Below, piece by piece: positions 25,001 to 37,025 of a DNA stretch of 64,000 nucleotides. The stretch is from Jaltomata sinuosa (lineage: Eukaryota > Streptophyta > Magnoliopsida > Solanales > Solanaceae), in assembly GCA_003996215.1 (NCBI GenBank), contig QJPP01005244.1:1-64000 (forward strand). Direction: 5' to 3'. The notes under the pieces were generated by a model that had not been told where the DNA came from, ran no database searches, and worked only from the letters and a program-made list of their open reading frames with translations. The position numbers and the translations under genes were made by a program. Each line of letters begins with the position of its first letter. Positions within the stretch are counted from its first letter, which is position 1.

Positions 25001-25402
25001 AAACCAACTTGGGATAGGGGGGCCTACCTTTACGTACCTGTTTGTGCAGTCTTACGAAAATGCAAATATCTCTCTATTATGAAGTCATATGGACAAACGG
25101 TTTAGTGCATTGGAAATTAGACTCTTAGAAATTCGATTTGGTATATTAGGGGACCACTAATTCTTTATAGATTGGGAGAAAAACTTCGAGATATTTGACC
25201 CAATGTTTTAGAGAATTCCTTAACAAAACTTACAATAACTTCCCCTAACTTTTATTTTACAACTTGCTTGACTTCAAAATTTTATATACGATCATTTTTC
25301 AATTAAAATACTTCATAAAATATCCTTTCTACATATTATGAACTCTTATTCTTACTCCAAAAGTATGAGTTGATCCAACGTTTGAACAGGTGGGGTGTTA
25401 CA
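22093..25402 (-). mobile_element. Gyp-3 3' LTR (3310 bp, with internal duplication)
   Basis: Minus-strand start TGTAACACCCCACC at 25402 and end GGGGCGTAACA at 22093. It is about 447 bp longer than its partner, mostly because a 373-bp segment is duplicated in tandem (22681-23053 and 23054-23426). An about 85-bp unit with 'ccgtaggtac' and 'tctgcccg' recurs about three times at 23530-23770. Confidence 0.9.
22681..23426. repeat. 373-bp tandem duplication within the Gyp-3 3' LTR
   Basis: Both copies start 'gaaaagagtcaaccaacccg' and end near 'cttacctggaccc'. The other LTR has one copy (about 30457-30830). The copies have diverged from each other by visible substitutions. Confidence 0.88.
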
Positions 25403-25417
25403 TCCTCCCCCATTAGG
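25403..25417 (-). other. Polypurine tract of Gyp-3
   Basis: The minus strand reads CCTAATGGGGGAGGA directly before the 3' LTR start TGTAACACC. It primes plus-strand synthesis in LTR retroelements. Confidence 0.8.
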
Positions 25418-28400
25418 AACATTCATCCTCGAATGAATATAATGTACATGACATCACTGAAACATTACAAGAACTAATAAAATACCAAAGTAACGTGCCT
25501 CAAGTACTGAAATACTGGTCTATAATATATCTATTCTGAACATCTTCTGAAGGAGTGAATAAGTGGGGATATCTGGACTTCATGTCTTCTTTAGCTTCCC
25601 ACGTCATCTCCTTGATATTATGGTTCCTCCATAACACATTCACGGAAGCTATATCCTTATTTTGTAAACTCTTAATCTAGTTGTCTATTTTGGATATAGA
25701 GGCATCCTTATAAGACAGTTTCTCTAAAATTTGAACATCTATTATCGATACTATATCTGTTGGATCTCCAATACACTTTTGTAATATAGAATCATGAAAA
25801 ACTGGGTGCACTGCCTCTCATTCTGAAGGTAACTCTAGTTGGTAAGCAACTCTCTGTATCTATTACACAATATGGTATGGTCCAATATATCGAGGGCTCT
25901 GCTTTCCCTTCCTGCCAAATTATATAACGCCTTTCATCGATGAAACCTTCAAAAGTTCCTAATCATCAATATTGGACTTTATGTCCTATCGCCTAACATC
26001 TGAATACGATTTCTGGCGGCTTTGAGCTGTAAATAATTGATCTTTGATCAGCTTAACCTTTTCCATGGCCTGCTATACTATGTCAAGTTCAACAAAATCC
26101 TGACTCTCTGAATTCGAATCAATCAATAGGGGATCATCATTTCTACCCATATAAAGTCTCGTATAGTGCCATACCGATACCTTAAGGATAGTTGTTATTA
26201 TAAGAAAACTCAATAACTGACAAGTGATCATCCCAGTTCCCTCTGAAATCTAGCACATATGCATGTAATATATCTTTGAGCATCTAGATCGTGCATTTTG
26301 TTTGGCCATTGGCCTAAGGATGAAAAGTTGAACTAAGCTTAAACTGAGTCCTCCAATCCTTTTGGAAAGATCTTTAGAAATATGTTGTAAATCATGACCC
26401 TCTATCTGAAATAACTGATACCCGAACACCATAAAGATTGACTGTTTCTCTAATGTACAACCCAACATAACCCTCAGCTGAGAATGTGGCCCTGACTTGC
26501 ACAAAATGGGCCAATTTTTGTCAAACTATCAACAATCACCCAAATAGAATTAAACTTCCATCGCAAACAAGGCAAACCTGTGACAAAATCTATATTTACG
26601 GCCTCCTACTTCCATAATGGAATAATTATCTCTTGAGTCAGCCCACTAGGCTTCTGATGCTCTACCTCAACCTGAGGACTATTTAGACACTATGCTATGA
26701 ACTTAGTTATGTCCCTCTTCATCCCAGACACCAATAAATCTCCTTAACATCATGATATATTTTTGTGGACCCTGGGTGAATAGAGTAACGAGAATGGTGT
26801 GCCCCTTCCATAATATGTTGTCTAAGCCCTACAATATCTGGAACACATAACTGATCTTTGAATCTAAGGACTCCATCTACTGCTATATCCAAGGCTAAAG
26901 ACTCATGCTGCTGAGCCTTGCCTCTAAGCTACTCTAAGTTGGGATCATTGTATTATTGTTCCTTTACATTCACAACTAGAGATGATACGGCTTTTTCCTG
27001 ATCTGTGACCCCAGCATCATCAAGGTATAATAATCTAAGCCCAAAACTAGCTAGCTGATGGAGCTCTCAAAACATCTCTTGCTTCTCCACTCCATAATAC
27101 AATAGACTGTTAATAGACTTACGGCTAAGGGAATCCACTACTATATTGGCTTTCCCTGGATGGTATAAGATATCCACGTCATAATCTTTAAATAATTCAA
27201 GCTATCAGTGATATCATGGGTTCAACTCCTTCTGTTTAAAAATATACTGGAGGCTCTTATGATCTGTATAAATATCAACATTACTCACATACAAGTAATG
27301 CCTCAAAATCTTCAAGGCATGAATAAATGCATCCAACTCTAAATCGTGGGTCGAGTAGTTCTTCTCATTCTTCTTTAACTATCTAGAAGCAAAAGCAATT
27401 ACCTTTTCGTGTTGCATCATAACACAAACTAGCCTAACACTTGAAGCATCAAAATATATTGTGTAACCCTCTAGACCCTCTGGTAAAGTCAAAACTAGTG
27501 CTGAAGTCAATCTAACTCTTATTACTTGGAAACTCAGATCGCAGGCCGTAGTCTACTAAAACTTAGCTGCATTCTAAATCAGCTTGTCAAGGGTGATGAA
27601 AGTGAAGAAATTCCTTCCACAAACCTTCTATAATACCCTGTTAATCTTAGAAAGCTATGAACTTTTGTCAGGGTCGTAGGTCTAGGCCAAGTCTTCATGA
27701 TCTCAATGTTCTATAAATGAACCTGAATACCAGCATCTGATACAATTTTGCCCAAAATGGCCATATAATGCAACCAAAACTCACACTTTGTGAGCTTAGT
27801 GTACAACCTCTGATCTATGAGTACTTGAAGCACTGCTCGGATGTGATTTATTTGCTCAGTCTCTGAATGATATATACCTGAATATCATCAACAAACATAA
27901 TGACAATATGTCTTTAAATGGTCTATGTCTACTATTCATGAGGTCCCTAAATACTGCTTGGGTGTTTGCCAACCCAAAAGAGATCACAAGAAACTCAATT
28001 TCCATATATGGTCCTGAAGGCTATCTTTGAAATATCACTCTCCTGAACTCGTACCTAGTGGTACCCTGAACGTGAATCAATCTTTGAGAAACATTGGGCA
28101 TCCTGTAGCTGGTAAAAAAAACCCATCAATCTTTGGTAGTGGATATATGTCCTTTATAGTTATCTTATTCAATTTTTGGTAGTCTATACACTTTTGCAAC
28201 AAGCTGTCTTTCTTTTGCTCAAATAGCATTGGTGCATCCCATGGTGACGCACTAGGCCTGATGAAGCCCTTATCTAATAAATATTTCAGTTGTTCATTCA
28301 ATTCCTTCAATTTTTATAGTGTTATTTTATATGGGGGAATTGATATCGGATGGGCATCTGGTAATGTAGTGATAGCAAAATCAATATCTCATTCTAGGGG

Positions 28401-29902
28401 AATACCAGAAATCTCAACTAGAAACTCATCAGACACTGGAATAAACTGAAGAGTCGGTGTCTCAACATCACTATCCTAAACTTAAATAATATGGTAAATA
28501 CAGCCTCTAATGATCATTTTCATTGCCTTAAGATTCATAAACCTGTCTTTTGGCGTTGCCGCATTATCTTTCCAATCTCAAACTACTTCCTTTGAAAGGT
28601 GGAATCTAACAGACTTTGCTCGATAGTCAACATTGGCTAACAAGATGCCAACCAATCTATGCACATAATAATATCAAAGCCAAGCATCTATAGCTCTATC
28701 AGGTCTACAGAGGTCTGATAGACAACAATCTCTACCATATAATCTCGATAGTTTCTCTAGGCAATAATAGAGCTGCCAACTGGGGCAGACATAACAAAAA
28801 GATTACTACAATGGCTTTGGTACTATACACAACTTTACAGCAATAACTGGGGCAATATACGATAATATGGATCCTAGAACTATCAAAATATAACACAGTG
28901 GGAGCAACCACTCAATATACCTGTCGCAATATCTGGCGATGATTCTAAATTCTGACGACCTGTCAGTGCATAAGTGCAATTTTGGCCACTGTTGGAACTA
29001 GATACTCCGTATTGGCCTCGATCTCTATCTGATGAAATTTGGGATCCATGCTCGACAGGATATACTGAGAAAAATGATCCTATTATTGATTTGTCCCTTT
29101 ATACTGAACCCTGTTGGTCCCTTAGTGAACAATATCTTTTTATATAACCCTCTTGGCAACAAAAATAGCATGTTGTGGTGCCTTGATGGCATTTCCCGAC
29201 AGGTGTTTATTGCATCTATCACGAATCACTTAGCCACGCTTCATAATTAGAAAAATGATCACCGTGGAAATACATGCAGCTTAGCCAAAGAAAGATGATG
29301 GAGAGTTGACCAAAATGTGCACTAAATACTTTTTGATAGATTAGCTGAATTTACTCATTTTTTTGATCGACGAGTAATTGATGAATGTGGCACAACTAAT
29401 CAAAACTATTGTGGGACCCTTTGCTACTGTAAGCCTGATGCTCGTGAGCTCTCACTCAGACCTAACCACCCCCAATGATCAAACCTGATACCCTAGGACT
29501 TCTGTTGTGGGGGTGTAGGTGGTCTCCCTAAATCCCGAGGTCTAGAGCAACCCTAGGTCTTTGTCTAAAATTATGGGCCTAGCCCTCTTCTATTGCACTC
29601 TCTTGACTCTCTCAGTCGTATACTACTGATGTTAAAGCACCTTTAAGTTCTATGTAGCAGCATGAATCCACGAGATATCCCTATTTTCATTATGTACGGT
29701 TTGAGTACAAGCCTAATAACAATCATAAGTCAGAGAACTCAACCCTTATGACTCAACTCTATTGCACGATTTAAGCAAGAAAAAGGGTAACTTTCCTGAA
29801 CAATGTTTGTAGCATCCTGCTTATAAAATGTGGTGCACATCATATTTATAAACAAGACACTATTATGTACGGTTTGCAAAAAACTCCTTAGGATAAGTTA
29901 TT
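25418..29902 (-). pseudogene. Gyp-3 gag-pol remnant
   Basis: Read on the minus strand from the PBS: gag at about 29860-29230; a zinc-knuckle-like CFCC..GY.K..C with the block TGRQ..ESSPDIATGIL after it (about 29170-28930); then protease. RT N-terminus is KGFIRPSASPWDAPMLF and CIDYQKLNKI (28260-28140), and the catalytic FVDDIQVY lies near 27870-27900. RNase H (about 27500-27050), integrase (about 26900-26050) and a chromodomain-like tail (about 25990-25500) are recognisable only in pieces. Many stops and frameshifts leave no frame longer than about 85 codons. Clade call (chromovirus, Tekay/Del-like) from gag-RT wording and PBS. Confidence 0.82.
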
Positions 29903-29914
29903 GCTTTGATATCA
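29903..29914 (-). other. Primer-binding site of Gyp-3
   Basis: The minus strand reads TTGATATCAAAGC, a diverged TGGTATCAGAGC (initiator tRNA-Met), four bases inside the 5' LTR end. Confidence 0.75.
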
Positions 29915-29918
29915 AGTT

Positions 29919-32781
29919 TGTCACGCCCCAAACTCAGGGGGCGCAACTGGCACCTAATGCCAAAACTTAGGCCAAAGTCGGTCCTGCTGAACTATTTGCC
30001 AATGGCACATAGCAGCCACACACAATAAAGAAAACAAACAAGTATATATTGGCTTAAAAATCATTACTTGGCCGGCAAGGGCCCCTATCAACAGCTCTAG
30101 AAAGAAAATAGTTACTCCCAATAATTCATATAAAGCAATAAGCAGGTAGCACATAAGTCTTGTTTGGGCTGTCGAGGCCATGATATCTATTTAAAAGTTG
30201 AAAAAATGTATATACAATATAAACTAGGCCAATAAGCTGCTAAACTACCAACAAACAACAACAAGGCCCAATTGGCTAACAAGCTATAACTAATAAGCAT
30301 ACAAGGCCAAAATGGCCACCATCGTAGCTATGCAACCCAAATGACTAGTCTTAAAGCCTCTATGAATACAATACTTGGTGGGACAGGGCTCCAACCTACC
30401 CAAAAACTATAAATAGAAAAAAGGCAAACCTCTGAGACTCTTGCGACCCCTGAAAAGAAAAGAGTCGACCAACCCGCTGAAAGCTCGGCTATACTACCCA
30501 ATAGGTCTGTCTGGTCATTGCTCAAAACCTGCAGGCATGAATGTAGCACCCCCAGGCAATGGAGTGTCAGTACAAAATAATATACCGAGCATGTAAGGCA
30601 AACTGGAAATTGAAATTGAAGTGTAGGGACTGAACATAAGGTCATGAGTAAAACATAAGTACAGTAACTTATCTTCCTGCAATAAAATACCATCTAAAGC
30701 ACAGAGCAAACAATAACCTTACTTGACCCCCATAAGCCTGGAAGGTACAAACAGCATACAATTTCCATAAGTCCTAGTAGGCGCAAACAGTTGCTAAATA
30801 CCCATATTGACCCCCTTACCTGGACCCAGTGATAATTTGATCTGAATTGTTTGACTGTACATGTGTCATGAATCAGTGCAACTCTGAGGCTCTGTGGTAC
30901 CATATAAGTGCTGCCATGTAGGTACATCCTGCCAACCCGTAGGTACGATCTACCCGGCTCGAAGGTGCGGTAATGTAATATAACTGTTGCCCCATAGGTA
31001 TAGCCTGCCCGTCCCGTAGGTACGGTCTGCCCGGCTCGAAGGCACGGTAATATAATCTCACTGCTACCCCATAGGTACATTCTTCCCATCCCATAGGTAC
31101 AATCTGCCCATCCCATAGTTACGGTCTGCCCGGCCCGAAGGCATGGTAATAGTAACCAGAATGTAAGCTTTAAAATCTAGCAGTGTCAGTGTCTGCTGAG
31201 GCCAAAACAAGATTATAGGCGACAGCAAAATGATAAAAATAGTACAATAATATCATGTAATCACATGTGACCTCAATACAATTATAGCATGCTTTTCTGA
31301 GCCACTAAATATGGAATAGAGTGCTGCTGATAGTCGCTATATCATGTTGTGGATAAAAACTCTTTACTATAAGACCATTAGTCAAATAACAATTCTACAC
31401 ATTATATACAAACTTTGTCCTTAAAGGTCATGCCAGAAAGTGAAAAGGAAGCCTTAACATACCTTTCAACTGAAGCCCCAAAGGCGCCTCTAAGAAGCTT
31501 GACCAACCAAGGTAATGGAACAATTGCTAGAATCGACAAGGCTGCAAGAACGAGCCATAGCCAATTGATAAGGCATTAAGGTAGTCACTGAGACCAACCC
31601 ACTTTAAATCAACAAATGACATCATAATCTCTACCAAACCAACAACTAATAACCACAACAAGAAGCTATCAACATCTCACAATAGCGGTGAGCTCCCGAG
31701 GAAATATAACAAGACGTACTTCACGTTGTTCAATCCAACAACCATCATAAGTGACTCCAATAAGAATCACACCAACCCCCCAGTCCCTCCAACACCTTAA
31801 CACCATCAATATACAACAATAACAGCCCAACTCAATAATACAAAGGGGCTGCCCGGAGCCACGGATCCAAAATACCACTTTGTGGCTCGAAAATCTATAA
31901 AACAATACTAGAACATGAAATTGCGAAGGAGGTTGTAGGAGGAAGGTTACCTTGATAAAAAAAGCTTTTAAATACCAAGCTAAAAATGCTGTTAAAAGGA
32001 CCCTCCACGAGCTGTAACAATATACGGCAAGAAAACACGACAAACATGCCGATAACAATAAGTCCTCGTCGGAATTGATTCTAAAGCTCAAATTAAGAAT
32101 GAGTCGAGAATTTAGAACTCTTGCCTTCCGACAATCAGATGATAACACTAAAGAAACATAAAATCCATGCACTACCTCCTTTCAGTAGCAACAAATGGAG
32201 ACAAAATCGACGAGAAAACTATACCACGATGATGAGCTCGCGATGTAGAACAACTTCCATTAAACTTCTGAATATAAAGCATCAAAGTCCATAGAGTATT
32301 TAGGGCATTCCCACTGATTTTCTACAGTTTTTGGTTGAGTTTTATAAATTAAAACAAAGGATAATCATCCTTTATAGAGCTAAGCTGACTTGGGATAGGG
32401 GGCTCACCTTAACGTGCTTGCTTGTGCAGTCTTACGAAAATGTAAATATCTCTCTATTCTGAAGTCGTATGGACGAACGGTTTAGGGTGTTAGAAACTAG
32501 ACTTGTAGACATTCGATTTGGTATATCGGGGATCCACTAATTCTTTATAGATTGGGAGAAAAACTTTGAGATATTTGACCCAAAGTTTTAGAAAATTTCT
32601 TAACGGAACTTACAATAACTTCCCCCGACTTTTATTTTACAACTTGCTTGACTTCAAAACTTAACATACGACCATTGTGAAATTAAAATACTTCATAAAA
32701 CATCCTTCCTACATTTATGAACTCTTATTATTACTCCAAAAGTATGAGTTAATCCAATATTTGAACGGGCGGGGTGTTACA
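29919..32781 (-). mobile_element. Gyp-3 5' LTR (2863 bp)
   Basis: Minus-strand start TGTAACACCCCGCCCGTTCA at 32781 and end GGGGCGTGACA at 29919. Matches 22093-25402 along its length except for the duplication there. About three copies of an 85-bp 'cccgtaggtac' unit lie at 30905-31140. Longer frames in it, such as 31669-32172, are LTR sequence and not genes. Confidence 0.9.
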
Positions 32782-32953
32782 AGTTAGACTTAGCATAGCA
32801 AACCTTAATTCCTCTCAATTATTTTCTACTTGCTGAGTAGTTGGAATAAGAATTTAAATTAGTCAATCAATTTGCCAAATCCTTGTGGGATCGATAAATG
32901 GACTTGACCTCTTATATTACTTGTACCACTACATATACTTGTGTATGTGTTAG

Positions 32954-33065
32954 CCATAAGAGTGTCTAATGCCATTTGTCAAAAACATTGAAATATTACC
33001 ATACTTTACAATCTACTATATGTTAATAGTAGAACAATGCAGGAAGATTTTCTATGTTTCAAAAC
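32954..33065. other. Flank between Athila-type element and CNGC polyadenylation signal
   Basis: About 110 bp of AT-rich DNA with no gene or repeat recognised; the downstream end of the CNGC transcription unit. Confidence 0.5.
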
Positions 33066-33071
33066 TTTATT
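33066..33071 (-). terminator. Polyadenylation signal of the CNGC gene
   Basis: AATAAA on the minus strand, 62-67 bases beyond the ancestral stop codon at 33135-33133, followed by T-rich sequence. Confidence 0.65.
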
Positions 33072-33132
33072 AAAGAAAATGCAAACCAATGTACATATCC
33101 ACCTTATCTTACAGTTGTATTACTTTTCAAAG

Positions 33133-33387
33133 TTACTCGTCATCAACAGTGAAATCAGGTTCTTCTGGCTTTTGTAATGAAGTAACTGCATTGGAATCTG
33201 AATCAGAGTGCTTGTGAAGACCCCTTCTACTTGCTGCCCATCTTGCAGCGTATTCTGCAAAGCCTGATCTAGGTGATGGTGTATTCATGTCCAATTGCCC
33301 ACTAAACGACTCTGTTTCATTCACAAAGTTCTCTAGAGCCATAAGTTCAGCTACACTCTTTCGTTTTTTATATCTTCGGTATGCTGC
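33133..33387 (-). pseudogene. Untranslated C-terminal tail of the CNGC15-like gene beyond the stop
   Basis: The frame continues without further stops for 84 codons to TAA at 33135-33133. It begins AAYRRYKKRK (rest of the IQ motif) and ends EPDFTVDDE, closely resembling the CNGC15 C-terminus (EPDF...). Preservation of the whole tail after the stop suggests the nonsense change is very recent, or a sequence or assembly error. If real, the tail is 3' UTR. Confidence 0.85.
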
Positions 33388-36300
33388 TTAAATGAAGCAT
33401 GCGGCCCAAGTACGCCACTGGTGCGAATAGAACCTGAATTTGTGCCTCAGTTGTTTGCTATGCATCCTTCGAAACTGTGCTGCCACGAACTTCAAGTCAT
33501 CTGCTACAAGTGCGAATGACTCTACTTCAGAAACTGCTTTCACTGTTCGAGTGGAGGATGGTAGAATCACACTTGGACGTGGGTCGAGGGCCCATGTAAG
33601 CAGTTCCTCCCCACAGAAATCACCTGGACCAATACGGCAAGAGTTGAAGAAACCAGTACGGCCACCATTCGTGGTGTAAGAATCAAGATTCCCTCGAATT
33701 ATGAAGAGCATTTCATTGACAGGATCACCCTCGCGCACAAGACAAGTGCTTTGAGTGCATAATGCAGGTTTTAGCCTCTCACATATTGCATCTAGCATTC
33801 CTTCATCCATTTGATCAAACAGTGGTACCTACCAAATTTTCAAAGATAGATCAAAAGGTTATACAATCATTTGCATATTATTCCCTCTGCCCCAATTATA
33901 TAACACACTTTCCTTTTTAGTCAGTACTAAAAAGAATAACACATTTTCTTAGTTGAAAATATTTAATGACACTATCAACCGTTACCCATATTGGGTCCCA
34001 ATTATTTGGCAAAAAGTCCACACGAAGGTGTACTATTCTATTTTAAAATTCATTTGTTTTAAGGGTAATTTTGGTACATTGCAAAGCCTTCCCATATTTT
34101 TAAATTCCATGCCCAATTAAACCACATCACATAAATTGGGACGAAACAGCGGGAGTATCTTTTCCATCCCGTGGAACTTCTAGCCCACGCAAATGAAGTG
34201 TATTACATTTCCTTGTATATATTCTTGTATTGCTTTCAAGTACTCCTAGAACATTTCCTAGTATATATTCTTGCAGAACTTACTCGTCGAACTAAATCAT
34301 AGCAGAGATGGCGCTTGATATCTCTGCAAAGATCTAGAGGAAGTCCTTTGAGAAGAAATTCCTCATCAACTCCTCTTGTAGCAATCCATTTGTATTGATC
34401 ATATTTCCTTACTGACTGCCTTAATTCTTGATGTAACTGCCTGTGGTGCATCCATTGTTCTGTATCCATTCTCCTGATTCTCCACTCCTCTAACCTAACT
34501 GTGGTCGATTGGAGATACGTCTGCCAGAGAAACTGAATTAGTGTATTGGACTGACAGGACATTGTACCTTATTTTAGCTTGTAAGCTAAGATGACTTGAT
34601 GTGATAAATCAGTTGCATGTATACAGTGGTGGCCTATAACCTTATAATACAGCAATAGAGTCCATATTAGTGAGTAAGACTTACTTGCATATTGCCAATG
34701 AGCAAGGCAAAAAGAACTAGGCCGAGAGTTGCAACTATGATGGCAAAACTTATTTCTCCGATATGAGTGCTAGTAGAAAGATCTTGTCCTAGAGCACTGC
34801 ATATCGGAAGTAAGTTTTAACTTTAATACACTAACTAAATCAAGTCACCTAATCATTCTCTATCGAATGAAAGAAACATATGCATCAAATTGATTTACTT
34901 ACCTCAGGTTTTTCAAACCCCACCACAGGCAGTAGAAGTACTTGTTGAAAAACAAAGCAGATGTCACACTAGCTGTCACAGCATCACCATAAATACCAAA
35001 TGGGTAGTCACTATTATTAGGGTCACATTGTCTTGTAATGTTGCTGGAATTGAACCAGGACTTCTTTTGTGGATCATTTACTCTCCGGCAGTCAAAATAT
35101 CCATAATCACAAGACGGCTTCTCAAGACTGCACGCATATCTCCAGCAAGCTTCTTGCCTCTCAATTGATAGAAGATACCAACAAGCTCCCAATACCTATA
35201 TTTGTAGAAAGGAAAACTGCTGTTTATATGATCGTTTTCTATAAGGGAGGATTCAGTTTCATAAACAAACCAACTTTAATGAGACATGAAAGATTGTGAC
35301 GCCTATGACCCAAGTCAGGCTGATGAGAGCGGATCAAGGAGAATGACTGGAAGACATATAGGTTGGGGAGCTTCCAAAGAAGAGTGCATATAACACCTTA
35401 GGAAAATCTCATGTAGAAATGGAAGAGGAAAGTGATGTGCTTATATAACACAGAGCAAAGTTCACATGGTATGATGGTATGCGTTCTTTTGCCCAGGAAC
35501 AAATTTGTGAGGTCTGTTAGACCAAAACAGAAAATATGTGTCAGGGGCTTGGATGGTGACGAAGATAAACCATGATGTTCTCATATGTGCACTGCAGTAG
35601 GGAAATGAGAAAGCGCATATGTATCTATAAATTGAAGCATCTACAAAACAGGGAGCTCAGACTTCACTTACATGGCTTGCTAACATGTAGAGCATCAAGT
35701 TGTAAGCAGCTCCTGCCCATGCTGTTTCAGTCACAACACCAGTAGCCTTGACAATTTGCGATGACAATGGAAATATGAGATAAAGTCTAGGGAGATATTG
35801 AAAAATGATAATGAATCTTAGGACATTCTTCGTGTTTGCCATTGTTGAGCCCCTTAAATTTGGGATAACAACCCAAATTAATACCTGAAACATGAAGAAG
35901 AAATAGAATCATTTCAACAAGTTCATTACTTATTATCAGTTTCGACACTTCTACTTAAACACGTAAATGTATACTTATAAAATCAGTTTCATCAGTTAAA
36001 CGTGTTTTGCATTACTTAATACTTATCAGCTACTTTTACTCAGTTAAGACAAACGGGATCAATTTCATTCTGCTTAGGATAGCAAATACCCAAGTTTCTA
36101 GTGACTAACCTGTGGTAAAGGCAGGGCTGCAATGACATCGATCAAGAGACATTTTCTGATGTATCTTTGTGCTATCTTTGAAGTATCTATAACAAGCTCT
36201 CCTCTCCCAAATACACGAGACGATGGAGCAACATAAGCAGTTCTAAATCGCACGAAAATCTGAATCATGTAAAAGATATCAGCTATTGATCTAATAACTG

Positions 36301-37025
36301 TGAGGACAATTTCCAGAGTAACTCCTATATCTATGCAGATATCGTCCTTGACGACTGGCAAGTAAAACAATAGAGGATCCACGAACAACGAAATTAAACA
36401 AGTTACTAAGAAAATCTTGTTCCATCTACGAATTATAGGTCCTCGAGGATCCAATATCTTTTTGTTCACTCTTTCATAATCTTCTGAAAAAACTCGTGAT
36501 AGTACTTTGTCTTTCAGGGATTTTCTGCTCCTGTCAGCCTTCTTATCACTCTTTCTGCTGGCTGGCTCTGATTGTCGTATTCCATATTGCTTATACTTCA
36601 CCTTGATCACATTATCTCCATTAGCTGGTGCATACTTTGTTGCTTCAAGATCATCTTGGAATCTGAAGTTCATTGCGTGAAAAAGGAAATTCAGTAAAAT
36701 ACCTTACGTTAACGTCATAAGCAGTCTGATCAATTTACGACAATAGCAACAAGTATGTATCTAATGCAAGTTGGACCCTTCTATATGAATCCTCATTATT
36801 TATGTCGTGCCATTTAACCACACTTCATTTCAATATTATATAAAACAAAATTAAAAAAGCTAATAAAAAGTACTAGTAATTCTCTATATTTTTTACTGTC
36901 ATATAAATCTCTGACAGGACTAATCTCTCTAAAATGACGAATAGTATTAAGTTTCATCGTAGTAAAATAACGAAAGAAACTCAAAAGGAGACGAACCTTA
37001 CAGATCTGGAATTACCATAAGCCAT
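33388..37025 (-). CDS. CNGC15: Cyclic nucleotide-gated channel, CNGC15-like; seven exons, truncated in the IQ motif
   Basis: Exons: 37025-36997, 36662-36110, 35884-35672, 35195-34903, 34796-34685, 34520-34284, 33828-33388; all introns GT-AG and the frame is kept (625 codons plus stop). Exon 1 is only 29 nt (MAYGNSRSV plus two bases) and joins FQDDLE, matching the known CNGC15 N-terminus. Transmembrane S1 is at about residues 91-115 and further segments follow to S6 (ATLGLVLFALLIGNMQ, exon 5). The pore is WWGLKNLSALGQDLS, with GQD as filter. The cyclic-nucleotide-binding domain is at about 495-610 with GDFCGEELLTWAL (548-560). Plant CNGCs are tetrameric Ca2+-permeable channels; CNGC15 acts at the nuclear envelope in legume symbiosis and in nitrate responses. 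Codon 626 is TAA where the family has the Gln of IQ, so the IQ site and last 84 residues are lost. CNGC call certain; CNGC15 subgroup likely. Confidence 0.92.
33881..34155. mobile_element. Stowaway-type MITE in CNGC intron 6
   Basis: Left end TTCCCTCTGCCCCAATTATA and right end (reverse complement) CTCCCGCTGTTTCGTCCCAA are diverged copies of the classic Stowaway end CTCCCTCCGTCCCAATT. TA dinucleotides flank it at 33879-33880 and 34156-34157. About 275 bp, no coding capacity. It makes up most of the 455-bp intron. Confidence 0.82.

Larger units (their letters stand above)
22093..32781 (-). mobile_element. Gyp-3: complete-length Ty3/gypsy element, 10,689 bp, target duplication AGTTA
   Basis: AGTTA at 22088-22092 and 32782-32786 flank the element. 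On the minus strand the 5' LTR is 32781-29919 and the 3' LTR 25402-22093. PBS and PPT lie in the expected places and internal coding remnants run from gag to integrase. Both ends and both LTRs are present, so it is structurally full-length, but its genes are heavily broken. It is nested in the second Athila LTR. Confidence 0.92.
21135..32953 (+). mobile_element. Athila-type element, second LTR (21135-22092 and 32787-32953), split by Gyp-3
   Basis: The left piece follows the first LTR from 'atgccaatc' to 'cattcattagtgattttagtta'. The right piece resumes after the second AGTTA with 'gacttagcatagcaaacctt', corresponding to 'gattagcgtagcaaacctt' at about 18794, and ends near 'gtgtatgtgttag'. The end lies about 110 bp from the polyadenylation signal of the CNGC gene, so the element landed at or just beyond the gene's 3' end. 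Confidence 0.8.

Noticed and set aside
31669..32172. 167-codon minus-strand frame
   Set aside because: It lies wholly inside the Gyp-3 5' LTR; the other LTR has only shorter broken versions, so it is chance openness.
33388..33400. An intron around the TAA, using TTTAAGCAG as acceptor
   Set aside because: The coding frame continues without gap on both sides and no donor is present upstream, so the stop is a substitution.
36098..36673. ATG at 36673 as CNGC start codon
   Set aside because: Exon 1 at 37025-36997 gives the family N-terminus and a proper GT-AG intron; 36673 lies in the last bases of that intron.
36997..37004. Splice donor TCT|GTAAGG for exon 1
   Set aside because: It looks closer to consensus but puts exon 2 out of frame; AAG|GTTCG keeps the frame and the Arg codon.
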